The translations under genes were made by a program, and so were the position numbers. Of a stretch of DNA of 64,000 nucleotides, positions 45,533 through 56,909 are shown one piece after another. The notes beneath the pieces were generated by a model. That model was given only the letters and a program-made list of their open reading frames with translations. It had not been told where the DNA came from and ran no database searches. The stretch lies in assembly GCF_027579695.1 (NCBI RefSeq), contig NC_083596.1:51970400-52034399 (forward strand), written 5' to 3'. The stretch is from Neoarius graeffei (Eukaryota; Chordata; Actinopteri; Siluriformes; Ariidae). The first letter of the stretch is position 1. Every line of letters begins with the position of its first letter.

Positions 45533-45920
45533 TAAAGTGAGAACACTACAGCACTAAGCAGTCTAGGCTCATGTTCTTCCTAGGATTTGAACTCTCAACC
45601 ATCTGATTATTGAGTCATGACTGATTCTGCTGCCTTCCACACATTTGCAGGAAACGCACACAAAGAACATAAGCTATGAGTTAAAGAGTATCTTATGGGC
45701 AGTTCTGTACATTTAGTTTTTATTAAATACAGATTAAATCTCGTTAGCTTATGAACCTCGTTGTTGAGGGGTTTCAGTCCCACATCTCTGCTCCAAACTG
45801 AGGCTCCATTTTAATCAAACTGTTTCCAACACCATCATATTCCATTTTAAATAGTGAGTGTATTGTGTGATTGTGATTTTGAAAAAAAAAAAGATTGTTT
45901 TTGCTGTGTGTATTTCAGAA
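45533..45920. other. Array-duplicated block, 3' side of copy 4
   Basis: 45540-45640 matches 41030-41130 (ACACTACAG, GATTTGAACTCTCAACCATC). No TM4 exon could be found for copy 4 here. Confidence 0.6.
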
Positions 45921-45925
45921 CTCTC

Positions 45926-46205
45926 CTGAGATCTGGACGTCCACTTCAGAGTCCTCTGCTGACTCGTGTCATACAGAACCTCAGTCACTTCCAGTCAATT
46001 GGTGTCAGGAAATCCTCACTGCATTGTGTTTAGCATACATACTTTCCCAGTAGGAAAAACCACCGGAGACAACAGCGCACGCCGGATGATGGCTGTGAGA
46101 GTGGAGCAGAATAATTTACTCCACCTGTATTTCTCCCTCATCCTTCCATCCTCTGTATTTATGGGTCAACAAACCAAACAGGAAAAACAAAGCAACCGAA
46201 AGAAG
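45926..46205 (-). pseudogene. CALHM-like copy 4 (decayed exon 1)
   Basis: Minus-strand pieces match exon 1 of the other copies: SYWESMYAKHNA (compare SYWGGKYTETGA), a TGSD piece where KPTGNET lies, and QQRTLKWTSRSQ at the exon end. The donor reads CAG|GAGAGT instead of GTGAGT, and several stops and shifts are present. The 5' part including CPC is not readable; a LINE adjoins at about 46260. Confidence 0.7.
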
Positions 46206-46264
46206 GGACATGTCACAATACTCTACACAGGGTCACAAAAACACACAAATTCATCCATCCATTT

Positions 46265-47765
46265 TCTTCTGCTTATCCAAAGTTGGGTCGCAGTGGCAGC
46301 AGGTGAATCAGGGTATTCTGGGCATCCCTCTCCCCAGCAACGCTTTCCAGTTCTTCCTGGCACTTCCAGGCCAGATGAGATATATAATCTCTCCAGTGTG
46401 TTCTGGGTCTACCCTGAGGACTCCTCCCAGTTGGACATGCCCAGAAAGCCTCCAAAGGAAGGCACCCAGGAGGCATCCTAATCAGATGTCCAAACCACCT
46501 CAGCTGACTCCTTTCGACATGAAGGAGCAGTGACTCTACTCTGAGATCCCTCCAGATGTCTGAGCTCCTCACCCTGTCTCTAAGGCTGAGCCCAGCCACC
46601 CTATAGAGAAAGCTCATTTCAGTCACCTGTATCTGTGATCTCATCCTTTCGGTCACTACCCAAAGCTCATGACCATAGGTGAAGGTTGGAACGTAGATTT
46701 ACTGGTAAATCAAAAGCTTTGCCTTCCGGCTCAGCTCCCTCTTCACCACAACGGTCCAGTACAACACCCGCATTACTGCTGATGCCAACCCAATCCGCTT
46801 GTCCATCTCATGCTCCATTTTAGCATCACTCGTTAACAAGACTCCGGGATACTTAAACTCCTTCACTTGAGGCAGCAACTCACTCCCAACCTGGAGGGAG
46901 CACTCCACCGTTTTCCAGCAGAGAACCATGGCCTCAGACTTGGAGGTGCTGACTCTTATCCCTGCCACTTCACTCTCAGCTGCAAACTGTCCCAGTGCTT
47001 GCTGAAGGTCACATTCTGAAGAAGCCAACAGAATCACATCATCTGCAAAGAGCAGAGATGCAATTCTGAGGTTCCCAAACCTCATTCATATTCATGAATA
47101 TCACAAACAGGATCGGTGACAAGGGGCAGTTTTGGCAGAGTCCAACACCCACCAAGAACGTGTTTGACTTTGTGCCAAGGATTCGAATGCAGCTCAAACT
47201 TAGGTTGTACAAGGACTGGATGGCTCGTAGCAACGGCCCCGATACCCCATACTCCCGAAGTGCCCCCCACAAGAGTCCCTGGGGGACATGGTCATAAGCC
47301 TTATCCAAATCTACAAAACACATGTAGACCAGCTGATCATTTTCCCATGAACCCCTGAACAACCCTGCCAGGGTAAAGAGCTGGTCCACCATTCCATGGC
47401 CAGGATGGAATTCACACTGATCCTCCTGAATCTGAGGTTCAACAATCAGTCAGAGCCTCCTTTCCAGCACCCTGAAATAAACTTTCCCAGGGAGGCTGAG
47501 CACTGTGATACCCCTATAATTGGAGCAAACTCTCTGGTTCACCTTTTTGAAAAGAGGAACCACCACCCCAGTCTGCCACTCCACAGGCACTGTGCCCAAC
47601 CTCCACGCAACATTGAAGAGGCATGTCAGCCAAGACAGCCCAGCAATGTCCAGAGCCTTCAGCATCTTGGGGTGAATCTCATCCACCCCTGGTGCCTTGC
47701 CACCGAGGAACTTCTTGACTGCCTCAGTGACCTCTGCCAGAGATATGGGTGAAGCTTCCCTCGGG
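46265..47765 (-). pseudogene. Rex3-like (RTE) LINE, broken RT
   Basis: Minus strand in order: CSNYRGITVLSLPGKV, DLDKAYDHVPQGLLW, LFADDVILLASSECDL, EFKYPGVLLTSDAKMEHEM, VERSQLRWFGHLIRMPPG, and a C-terminal GRPRTHWRDYISHLAW. This is the RTE-type RT and C-terminus abundant in fish, which I know as Rex3. At least four frame changes. The 5' endonuclease is missing. Confidence 0.8.
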
Positions 47766-48586
47766 TTTTGCTGTCAGTCCCCCACTCGCTTGCTCACTCG
47801 AGTTTGTTGATGGTGTAGTGGCTGCTGCTTTACAGTATGTCCCGGGTCTCCCTCATGCCTGTGTTACCTTCTGGCTCTCCCTTTTTTGTTATGCTGTCAT
47901 AGTTAGTTGCCGGAGTCCCTGCTTGTACTCAGTGCAATATGTATACTGTTCCTACTTATTCAGGTGACATTGGGCATACCTAACAACCTGTTTTTTCTCC
48001 CCCCCCAAATCTGTCCCTCTGAGTTACATGTCAGTCCTGGGATCGAGATGCTGAACCTCTTCTGCTCCTCAGACCTGCCTGATCCATCCTGGTGCCCTGT
48101 GTCTGGTTGGAGTCTCATCACATCGCTCCTGTGGAGGACGGCCCCATGTGGACAGTTGAAAGTCACACCTGGAGGACGCTCTGGACTCTTACAGTAATGC
48201 TTTTATGGCTGAGGACTGCAGTTGACTTGCTAACTTTAGGACTGCAGTTGTCATGAACAGTTTTACAGTCAAATTTCCATCAATGAAGAGTTTATAACAT
48301 CAACGAAACTGACTTCATGTTAAAACTGTTAATGTTATAGTCAAGTTGTCTCTTGTTGCCCAAATGAGGATGGGTTCCCTTTTGAGTCTGGTTCCTCTCG
48401 AGGTTTCTTCCTCATGCCGTCTGAGGGAGTTTTTCCTTGCCACCGTCGCCACGGGCTTCATCATTGGGGATAGATTAGGGATAAAATTAGCTCATGTTTT
48501 AAGTCATTCAAATTCTGTAAAGCTGCTTTGCGACAATGTTTATTGTTAAAAGCGCGATACAAATAAACTTGACTTGACTTGACTGA
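47766..48586 (+). mobile_element. L2 3'-UTR copy, 5'-truncated
   Basis: Plus-strand match to the 3' UTR of the L2 at 49862-50980 (TGTCAGTCCCCCACTCGC to AAATAAACTTGACTTGACTT). Its ORFs are shared UTR sequence, not genes. Confidence 0.85.
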
Positions 48587-48897
48587 TTGTTCCTCATCAC
48601 TCCTCATCCCTCTGCCTCGCTCCTTATCCCTCCTCATCCTTCCGCCTTGCTCCTTGTCCCTACTCATTGCTCCTCCACTGTCACATATTTCTATTAGAAC
48701 ATTTATCATCCATCAACCTCACAAACATCAAATAAATCAGGCTTGGAGCTTCCTTCACTGGTTCTGCACTGGAGCTACGATGCTCATGTACAGTAGCTAA
48801 CAATTCAAAGAAATTTTATCTCCCTGACAAATCTTTAAACCACCTGCAGTTCATCTGTGTTACAACAACAAACTTCATAATGTTAAAATTCTTATTA

Positions 48898-48938
<41 letters not shown>

Positions 48939-49312
48939 TACTGAATTTTAAGAGCCAAAGAAAACATTATTCATGTTTTCTTTGGCTCTTAAAATTATTT
49001 TTATGAATAAATTTTATATTTATGTTCAGTCTTAAAATGAACAATAGCACATTTCTTCTTTTCCTTTTCTGGTTATTTTATATTTAAAGTTTTTTGTTTA
49101 ATTAAAAAAAAACAAATAATATACTTAATTTTCAGTAAAGTTGATTTTGGGGGGATTTTGGAAACATTCCCTGGAGACATTTCTCTTTATTGTGAGTGAA
49201 CTAACTGTGTATTTCAGAGGTTCTTAAACTTTTGCAAGCTGGGACACACACATCCCCCCCCCACCACCACCACCACCACCACTGTTCTACTGAACTCGGA
49301 TGCCCCACCCCC

Positions 49313-49313
<1 letters not shown>
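48587..49313. other. No gene seen; (GA)n at 48899-48934
   Basis: Contains a (GA)18 run. TTTAAACCACCTGCAGTTC at about 48837 repeats the array block, so this was the upstream side of copy 4 before the LINEs landed. Confidence 0.55.
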
Positions 49314-49370
<57 letters not shown>

Positions 49371-49374
49371 TCTG

Positions 49375-49407
<33 letters not shown>

Positions 49408-49408
49408 T
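49314..49408. repeat. (GATA)n / (TATC)n palindromic microsatellite
   Basis: About fourteen GATA units (49314-49370), a TTCTG spacer, then about eight TATC units. The two halves are reverse complements and can form a cruciform. Confidence 0.95.
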
Positions 49409-49447
49409 AGTAGTAGTATAGTAATAGTTCAGGTATTTATTATTATT

Positions 49448-49829
49448 ATCTCATCTCATCTCATTATCTCTAGCCGCTTTATCCTGTTCTACAGGGTCGC
49501 AGGCGAGCTGGAGCCTATCCCAGCTGACTACGGGCGAAAGGCGGGGTTCACCCTGGACAAGTCACCAGGTCATCACAGGGCTGACACATAGACACAGACA
49601 ACCATTCACACTCACATTCACACCTACGCTCAATTTAGAGTCACCAGTTAACCTAACCTGCATGTCTTTGGACTGTGGGGGAAACCGGAGCACCCGGAGG
49701 AAACCCACGCGGACACGGGGAGAACATGCAAACTCCACACAGAAAGGCCCTCGCCGGCCACGGGGCTCGAACCCAGGACCTTCTTGCTGTGAGGCGACAG
49801 CGCTAACCACTACACCACCGTGCTGCCCA
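49448..49829 (-). mobile_element. V-SINE copy 6
   Basis: Full-length antisense V-SINE, from CTCATCTCATCTCATTATC to the GCTGCC end, inside an ATT microsatellite. Confidence 0.93.
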
Positions 49830-50991
49830 TTATTATTATTATTGTTGTTGTTGTTATTATTAATCAAATCAAATCAAGTTTATTTGTACAGCGCTTTTAA
49901 CAATAAACATTGTCGCAAAGCAGCTTTACAGAATTTGAACGACTTAAAACATGAGCTAATTTTATCCCTAATCTATCCCCAATGAGCAAGCCTGTGGCGA
50001 CGGTGGCAAGGAAAAACTCCCTCAGACGACATGAGGAAGAAACCTGGAGAGGAACCAGACTCAAAAGGGAACCCATCCTCATTTGGGCAACAACAGACAG
50101 CCTGACTATAATATTAACAGTTTTAACAGGTATAACCCTCAACTGTCCTCATGGGGCCGTCCTTCACAGGAGTGGGGCGATAAAACTCCGACCAGACACA
50201 GGGCACCAGGATGGATCAAGCAGGTCCGAGGGGCAGAAGAGGCCAGCATCTCAATCCCAGGATCAACATGTAACTCAGAGGGACAGATTGGGGGGGGGAG
50301 AAAGAAAACATGTTGTTAGGTATGCCCTAAAAATGACAAGTATTAAATCTGTGTGGTAGGCTCGCAGAGACGAGAGTCTTTACATCAGGCATGACACACA
50401 ATGGCATGTTAATATGGTAAAAAAAATATATCATGACCTGCTCTGGCTGGATGCTTGATTGGGTGATGGGAGCACACTCCTCAGCAATGATGAGATGCAG
50501 ATGGGACCCTTAGGCCTGGCCAAGACAATTCAGTTACATTTCACCGGGTCTGGGACATGCGACAGAATGTCTGACGGCCGATTCCCTGCAGGCTACGATA
50601 GCCAGTCGAGGTCCCCACCGTCTCCACCAAAAGATTTCCTGTTGACTCCATGTAACTCAGAGGGACAGATTTGGAGTGGGGGGGGAGAGAAAGAAAACAC
50701 AGGTGGTTAGGTATGCCCAATGTCACCTGAATAAGTAGGAACAGTATACATATTGCACCGAGTACAAGCAGGGACTCCGGCAACTAACTATGACAGCATA
50801 ACTAAAAGGAGAGAGCCAGAAGGTAACACAGGCATGAGGGAGCCCCGGGACATAAAGCAGCCAGCCACTGCACCGTCAACAAACTCGAGTGAGCAAGTGA
50901 GTGGGGGACTGACAGCATCCATACATCCCAGTTTACCAAAACACTCTATGTCTGAGGACCCTCCAGATCTACTCCTTTACCTCAAACACCA

Positions 50992-53900
50992 TTAACAAAA
51001 GGCTTGACTAAACAGATATGTTTTTAGCCTAGACTTAAATGCTGAGACTGTGTCTGATTCCCGAACATTACTTGGAAGGCTGTTCCATAACAGTGGGGCT
51101 TTGTAAGAAAAGGCTCTGCCCCCTGATGTAGCCTTCACTATACGAGGTACCAGCAGATAGCCTGCACCTTTTGATCTAAGTAGGCGTGGCGGGTCATAGA
51201 GGAGCAGAAGTTCACTCAGGTACTGTGGTGCGAGACCATTCAGTGCTTTAAAGGTCAATAGTAGTATTTTATAATCAATACGAAATTTGATTGGGAGCCA
51301 ATGCAGTGTGGATAAGACAGGCGTGATGTGGTCATATTTTCTAGTTCTAGTAAAGACTCTTGCTGCGGCATTTTGAACTAACTGGAGCTTGTTTATGCAC
51401 TTATTGGAACATCCAGACAGTAAGGCATTACAATAATCCAACCTGGAGGTAATGAAAGCATGGACTAGTTTTTCTGCATCATGCAATGACATTAAATTTC
51501 TTATCTTTGCAATATTTCTGAGATGAAAGAAAGCTATCCGGGTGATGTTATCAATGTGAGTTTCGAATGAAAGACTGGGGTCAATAATCACTCCGAGGTC
51601 TTTTACTGCTGCACGTGAAGAAACAGAAAGGCCATCCAGAGTTACTGTGTAATCAGAAAACTTACTTCTAGCTGTATGTGGTCCTAGCACAAGTACTTCA
51701 GTCTTGTCAGAGTTAAGCAGAAGGAAATTTATAAGCATCCAGTGTCTAATGTCCTTAACACATTCCTCAATTTTATTAAGCTGGTGTCTCTCATCAGGTT
51801 TTGCAGAGACATACAACTGTGTGTCATCAGCATAACAGTGGAAACTAATACAATGTTTACGAATAATATCGCCCAGAGGTAACATATATAGATAAAAAAG
51901 CAGTGGACCCAAGACAGAACCTTGTGGAACACCAAACTTTACCTCGGTAGGTCTAGAAATATCACCATTTATATCAACATACTGATAACGATCCGTTAGA
52001 TAAGACCTGAGCCAGGAGAGGGCCGTTCCCTTAACTCCCACAACATTTTCTAGTCTATCCAGAAGAATGGAATGATCAATGGTATCAAATGCTGCACTAA
52101 GGTCAAGCAACACAAGTAGCGAGACACAGCCCTGATCAGACGCCAACAGTAGGTCGTTTACTACTTTAACCAGTGCTGTCTCTGTGCTATGATGAGGTCT
52201 AAATCCTGACTGATGCATTTCATGGATGTTATTCCTATGTAAATATGAGCATAACTGCTGTGCCACAGCTTTTTCAAGGATCTTGGAGATAAAGGGGAGG
52301 TTTGATATTGGCCGATAATTGGACAGCTGACAGGGATCAAGGTCAGGTTTTTTAATCAGGGGTTTGATAACTGCTAGTTTAAAGGATTTGGGTACATAGC
52401 CAATCATAAGAGAATAATTTATTATTTTTAGAAGCGGTTCAATTACTCCAGGCATTATCTGTTTGAATAGATGTGTCGGTAAGGGATCTAGTATGCAAGT
52501 TGAGGCTTTTGATGTAGAGATTAATGAAAGTAATTCAGTTTCTTTTAGGGGAGTAAAACATTCTAACTGATGATCTGATACAGTTATATTGTTAACTACA
52601 AGGTCACTTTCATTGTCTGATCTTAAATTAGTAGTTTGAATTTTTTGTCGGATATTCTCAATTTTGTCATTAAAAAAATTCATGAAGTCATTGCTACTAC
52701 ATACTGCAGGTGTGCATCTGTCTATAGTGGACTTATTCCTGGTTAATTTTGCTACAGTATTAAATAGGAATCTAGGATTATTTTTGTTATCTTCTATTAG
52801 GGAGGAGAGATATGTTGATCTCGCAGCACTAAGAGCTTTTCTATACTTCAGGAAGCTCTCCTTCCACGCTAATTTGAACACTACCAATTTTGTTTGACGC
52901 CATTTACGTTCCAATTTTCGAGTGGTCTGTTTTAAAGTGCGAGTGTCATCATTATACCAGGGTGCTAATTTTTTGTCTCTGACCATTTTCCTTTTTAGAG
53001 GAGCTACATTATCTAAAGTATGGCGGAATGTTGACTCTAAGCATTCAGTTGCCTGATCAAGTTCTGCAGGGGCTGACAGTGACCCAATCAAAGTTGACAG
53101 CTCTGGGAGATCATTTATAAAGCTCTGTGCAGTAGTTGACGTGAAAGTACGTTTAATACAGTAGCGTGGTGAGGTGCATATATTATTACTCAGACATATT
53201 TTGAATGAGATGAGACAATGATCTGAGATAACTTCAGACTGTGGAAGTGTGACTATATTGTCTACGTTTAATCTGAATGTTAGTATTAGATCAAGGGTTT
53301 GACCACCATTATGGGTCGGTCCTATGACATTCTGCTTAATCCCGACTGAATCTAAGATGGACACAAACGCTGTTTTTAAAGGGTCTTCTGGGTTATCGAA
53401 GTGAATATTAAAATCTCCGACAACTAAAGCTTTGTCTAAGGAAATAACCAAATCTGAGATAAAATCTGCAAATTCAGAAAGAAACTCAGAATATGGCCCC
53501 GGGGGCCTGTAAATAATAAGCAATGGAATTAACTGGGTAGACTTATTTTTTGAGGCTACATACATTATATGAGTATGAAGAACTTCAAATGTATTAAATT
53601 TATAACCAGGTTTGTGTGTTACACCTAGATAATCGTTATAAATAACCGCGACGCCTCCTCCTCTGCCAGTTAGACGAGGCTGGTGTATATAACTGTATCC
53701 AGGAGGACTCGCTTCATTTAATGCTATATATTCATTTGGCTTAATCCATGTTTCAGTTAAACACAGTACATTAAACTCCTGATCAGTAATGAGTTCATTA
53801 ACCATTAGCACTTTAGATGTAAGAGATCTAATATTTAATAGCCCCACCTTTAGATCAAAGGTGCTGGCAGCAGCTGTACAGTCAGTCTGATCTAATTTTA

Positions 53901-54000
53901 TATTGATTAGGTTACTGGAACAAACTCTCTGAAAATTTCTACCTTTTTGTTGAGCTCGGGGAACAGACACAGTCTCGATGTAGTGGGCCCTGAGTGGCAA
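50992..54000 (-). CDS. L2 ORF2: APE endonuclease and reverse transcriptase
   Basis: 1002 residues without a stop. The APE-type endonuclease occupies about residues 48-275 ([44 protein letters not shown]). RT runs from about 490 to 780 ([63 protein letters not shown] at 723-726). The C-terminal conserved segment has [20 protein letters not shown]. Together they nick the target and copy the RNA there. All catalytic motifs I can check are present, so the enzyme may be active. The start is placed at the first in-frame Met after the ORF1 stop; the endonuclease core begins some 50 residues in. Confidence 0.9.
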   Translation of the reverse strand: MPLRAHYIETVSVPRAQQKGRNFQRVCSSNLINIKLDQTDCTAAASTFDLKVGLLNIRSLTSKVLMVNELITDQEFNVLCLTETWIKPNEYIALNEASPPGYSYIHQPRLTGRGGGVAVIYNDYLGVTHKPGYKFNTFEVLHTHIMYVASKNKSTQLIPLLIIYRPPGPYSEFLSEFADFISDLVISLDKALVVGDFNIHFDNPEDPLKTAFVSILDSVGIKQNVIGPTHNGGQTLDLILTFRLNVDNIVTLPQSEVISDHCLISFKICLSNNICTSPRYCIKRTFTSTTAQSFINDLPELSTLIGSLSAPAELDQATECLESTFRHTLDNVAPLKRKMVRDKKLAPWYNDDTRTLKQTTRKLERKWRQTKLVVFKLAWKESFLKYRKALSAARSTYLSSLIEDNKNNPRFLFNTVAKLTRNKSTIDRCTPAVCSSNDFMNFFNDKIENIRQKIQTTNLRSDNESDLVVNNITVSDHQLECFTPLKETELLSLISTSKASTCILDPLPTHLFKQIMPGVIEPLLKIINYSLMIGYVPKSFKLAVIKPLIKKPDLDPCQLSNYRPISNLPFISKILEKAVAQQLCSYLHRNNIHEMHQSGFRPHHSTETALVKVVNDLLLASDQGCVSLLVLLDLSAAFDTIDHSILLDRLENVVGVKGTALSWLRSYLTDRYQYVDINGDISRPTEVKFGVPQGSVLGPLLFYLYMLPLGDIIRKHCISFHCYADDTQLYVSAKPDERHQLNKIEECVKDIRHWMLINFLLLNSDKTEVLVLGPHTARSKFSDYTVTLDGLSVSSRAAVKDLGVIIDPSLSFETHIDNITRIAFFHLRNIAKIRNLMSLHDAEKLVHAFITSRLDYCNALLSGCSNKCINKLQLVQNAAARVFTRTRKYDHITPVLSTLHWLPIKFRIDYKILLLTFKALNGLAPQYLSELLLLYDPPRLLRSKGAGYLLVPRIVKATSGGRAFSYKAPLLWNSLPSNVRESDTVSAFKSRLKTYLFSQAFC

Positions 54001-54066
54001 CTCTGTGCAGCTAGCAGACAGTCGGTTTAGCCTGTTCGTCTGCTCCCTGGCCTTGGCTCTGGATTG

Positions 54067-54318
54067 TCAGAAATTAACTAGGCCTGTTCTGAGACTATGA
54101 CCTATGCTGCAGGAAATGAGAGCAGCACCTTCCCGAGTGGGATGGATACCGTCCCGCCCTAACAGGCCAGCAGTGCCCTCAAAATTAGCCCAATTATCTA
54201 TAAAGCCCACACTGTTTTCAGAGCACCACCTGGACAGCCAGCAGTTCAGCGACCATAACCTGCTGTAAGCTACATCGCCACGCCGCATTGGGATGGGGCC
54301 AGAGCATACTACAGCCAA
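54067..54318 (-). pseudogene. L2 ORF1 C-terminal esterase-like fragment
   Basis: Reads VCSGPIPMRRGDVAYSRL, then GFIDNW and GRDGIHPTREGAALIS. The D-x-x-H spacing and flanks are those of the SGNH/GDSL esterase domain found in ORF1 of many CR1/L2 elements. The N-terminal part with the serine is missing because of 5' truncation at 54318. Confidence 0.75.
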
Positions 54319-54328
54319 TTATTATTAT

Positions 54329-55336
54329 TGTTGTTGTTGTGTGAAACATGGCTGTGTGATCACGTCAACTCGAGACAGCGCTCGTGATTCCACCAGACGA
54401 ACTGCAGCATGTTTCAGAAGCGTCTCCTCTCGGCTCCATTATAAGCACAGAGTCATTTTTGCCGCAAACTCCATTCAAGCCATACAGAGCAGATGGAGTC
54501 GGGCAGGAAGCGGAACGGCCTTGCATCACTCCATCAACATCATAACCTGTGACACCTCCAGGCCAGAAGTCAACTGGAGAGAGGATCTTGGCCATGAACA
54601 AGAGGTTCGTCCTGGGAGTTGAAAAACACAGAGTGCTTTATTACACGACAAATAACGACAATAAACACAAATAAAACAGACATAAAAGGAACCCATTTAA
54701 TTATGTAACCTACTTACCACGGTAGGAGCACAAAATCAAGGATAAATAAACAAATTGGTCAATAAAATAGAGCAGAAAAAACCCTCCGCTTCTAAAACGC
54801 TCCCAGTGGGAAATGAAGCCACGCTGAGGACGGAACAAAACTGTGTCGCACACGCAACATCACAGAACAGAACCACACCCGGTGGGATCCAGGGGTCAGG
54901 GATGGCAGAGCTAAAACCACAAACCAGAGCAGGTGAGAAACAGCAATAACACTCAGCTCAGAAACCATTTTCTGCACATGACAGAAGCAGTACTGAGATC
55001 TCAAGGATAAACCCAGGAGGAAGAGAACAGAGATGGATGTCCTGCAGTGGAGATCGCAGAAAACGGGAGAGGAGATGAAAGTAGCCGTTAAAAAGGCTGT
55101 TTAAGTGTGCTGTAAGAGCAGCGTTGGAAGGAGAAGGTCATGTTTTGGAGCTGAAGTGAGGGGACGAGAACTGGCGTTAAAAATTCTGAACAATGTACGA
55201 AACTATAGATGAACAGTGACATGTTTCTGATGTCTGAACTGACGTCTGCTAAAGTTGGGTGGTTGGCCAGGATGAAGAGAAACATGTCTGTGATTTCTTG
55301 GTGCAATTTTAAGCCACGTCCCCTGTACTTTGGGAG
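54329..55336. other. No gene seen
   Basis: ORFs at 54293-54622 and 54755-54949 show no domain. Mixed sequence, possibly old repeats. Confidence 0.45.
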
Positions 55337-55339
55337 TTA

Positions 55340-55865
55340 AGGCCAATTTATGCTGACAACCCAGTCCTCGCAGATGGCGTCGCAGATGGCGTCTGCGAAG
55401 CCCCCCCCACCTTCGCAGACACTCTGCACGCACCTCCCAAAAATTGTGACCACCGCAGAAGCCTCGCAGACAGCATCGCAGACAAGAGGGCTCTGATTGG
55501 TCCACTCTACATCCGCTGTACACGCACTTCCACTTCCCTACTTTCCCGGTTTGTTTTGTTTTCACGACCGCCATTTTTAAAAACACGAGCGAAGATGGAG
55601 CAGCACGAAGAGCGGTTGATCGAGGAAGTGAGGAAGTACGGACATCTATACGACTCCAGTTCTAGTCATTATAAGTAACCGGAGGATAAACACTCCACTA
55701 ACCACACCCACCAACTACTCCTAGCGATTTCGCGACTTTGCGCCCCCTTGCGTTGTGGCGGTGAATAACATCGCACACGCCTATTACTCCCCGCTCAACG
55801 ATAAATTACAACTGTCTGCGAAAAGCTATCTGCGACGGCCTTGTCGCAAGAGCATGCAGAGGCCT
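55340..55865 (+). mobile_element. Harbinger remnant with MADF/Myb-like ORF start
   Basis: TTA duplication at 55337-55339 and 55866-55868 with AGGCC / GGCCT ends, and imperfect inverted GTCGCAGAT-type subterminal words. At 55595 an ORF starts MEQHEERLIEEVRKYGHLYD, the opening of the MADF/Myb-like protein of Harbinger elements, and stops after about 27 codons. A deletion derivative. Confidence 0.8.
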
Positions 55866-55868
55866 TTA

Positions 55869-56240
55869 GAGGTCAGTGAGCGCATGCCCCGCCCCCCAGT
55901 TTGAGAACCATTTGTGGAACTAATTGTACTGATGAATTGATGAATATTTTGGTGTTTGGTGATTTGCTCCTCACATTTACCTCGCTTGTTTATCAGCAAT
56001 TTATTTTATTAACGCAGATAATGAAAGTGAAGTAGTTTTTAATGTTTCAAAAAAATTTGAGCTTCAGTGTTTTCAGTCTGTAAGTGGGAGTTAGTGAGGA
56101 ATAAAAACACAGAGAAGAAAAAGAATTAAAGACTTTGAAATTTGAAATAAACACAAACTTTATTAATCTGTGAGGAACAAAGAAATGAAGTGATAAAGAG
56201 GCAGAAAGAGAAAGACATGAAGAAGAAAGACAGGAAATTC
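55869..56240. other. No gene seen
   Basis: AT-rich with no supported ORF. Confidence 0.5.
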
Positions 56241-56247
56241 TCACCCA

Positions 56248-56250
<3 letters not shown>

Positions 56251-56290
<40 letters not shown>
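56251..56290 (+). repeat. (CT)n microsatellite
   Basis: About 19 CT units; a (CA)n run follows at 56373-56393. Confidence 0.95.
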
Positions 56291-56292
<2 letters not shown>

Positions 56293-56491
56293 CCCTGTCC
56301 TTGATCTACATGGAGGTGAGGTGTGTAATAATTAGAGCCACTTAACCATGTCAAACAGGAGAAAGCCTATTACACACACACACACACACACACTGGACAC
56401 TTTTATTTCAGAGAGACAGTTTGACAGCGGGGGGAAACAGTGCACTCGCCACTTAAACACATTTTAAGAGTCTGGATTCTCTCTACTGTCA

Positions 56492-56492
<1 letters not shown>

Positions 56493-56571
<79 letters not shown>
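56493..56571 (+). repeat. (GT)n microsatellite
   Basis: GT run with one GAGTG interruption near 56538. Confidence 0.95.
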
Positions 56572-56574
<3 letters not shown>

Positions 56575-56655
56575 GGGGAAAAAGGAAAAACAGAAATGTG
56601 AACTGAAACAACTTTAACATACTATCTGTCATCAACCACCTGTCTCTCTCACTCA

Positions 56656-56661
<6 letters not shown>

Positions 56662-56687
<26 letters not shown>

Positions 56688-56818
56688 TGCTGGAGGGAGT
56701 TTGGTCGGCGTGTTTGATGTTGATTCAGGAACTCATAAATCACGTGTGTGTGTGTGTGTGTGTGTGTTCATGCTTATTTAACCCATAACACACGACATCA
56801 TAAAACTCTTCAGATCAT

Positions 56819-56906
<88 letters not shown>
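56662..56906. repeat. CA, GT and GA/GT microsatellite group
   Basis: (CA)n at 56667-56688, (GT)n at 56741-56767, then (GA)n joined to (GT)n at 56823-56906. Confidence 0.95.

Positions 56907-56909
<3 letters not shown>

Larger units (their letters stand above)
49862..54318 (-). mobile_element. L2 LINE, ORF2 intact, 5'-truncated in ORF1
   Basis: Flanked by a near-exact duplication of ATTATTATTGTTGTTGTTGT text (49838-49858 and 54304-54328). Order on the minus strand is ORF1 tail, ORF2, about 1.1-kb 3' UTR, then TTGATTTGATT tail repeats, which are the CR1/L2 style of 3' end instead of poly(A). The 3' UTR is the source family of fragments at 13321, 37379 and 47766. Confidence 0.92.

Noticed and set aside
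47907..48197. Plus ORF in 47766-48586 and its minus partner at 50541-50783
   Set aside because: Shared because both lie in L2 3' UTR copies; no domain.
54293..54622. Plus ORF next to the L2 5' end
   Set aside because: Spans the L2 junction microsatellite and shows no known domain.
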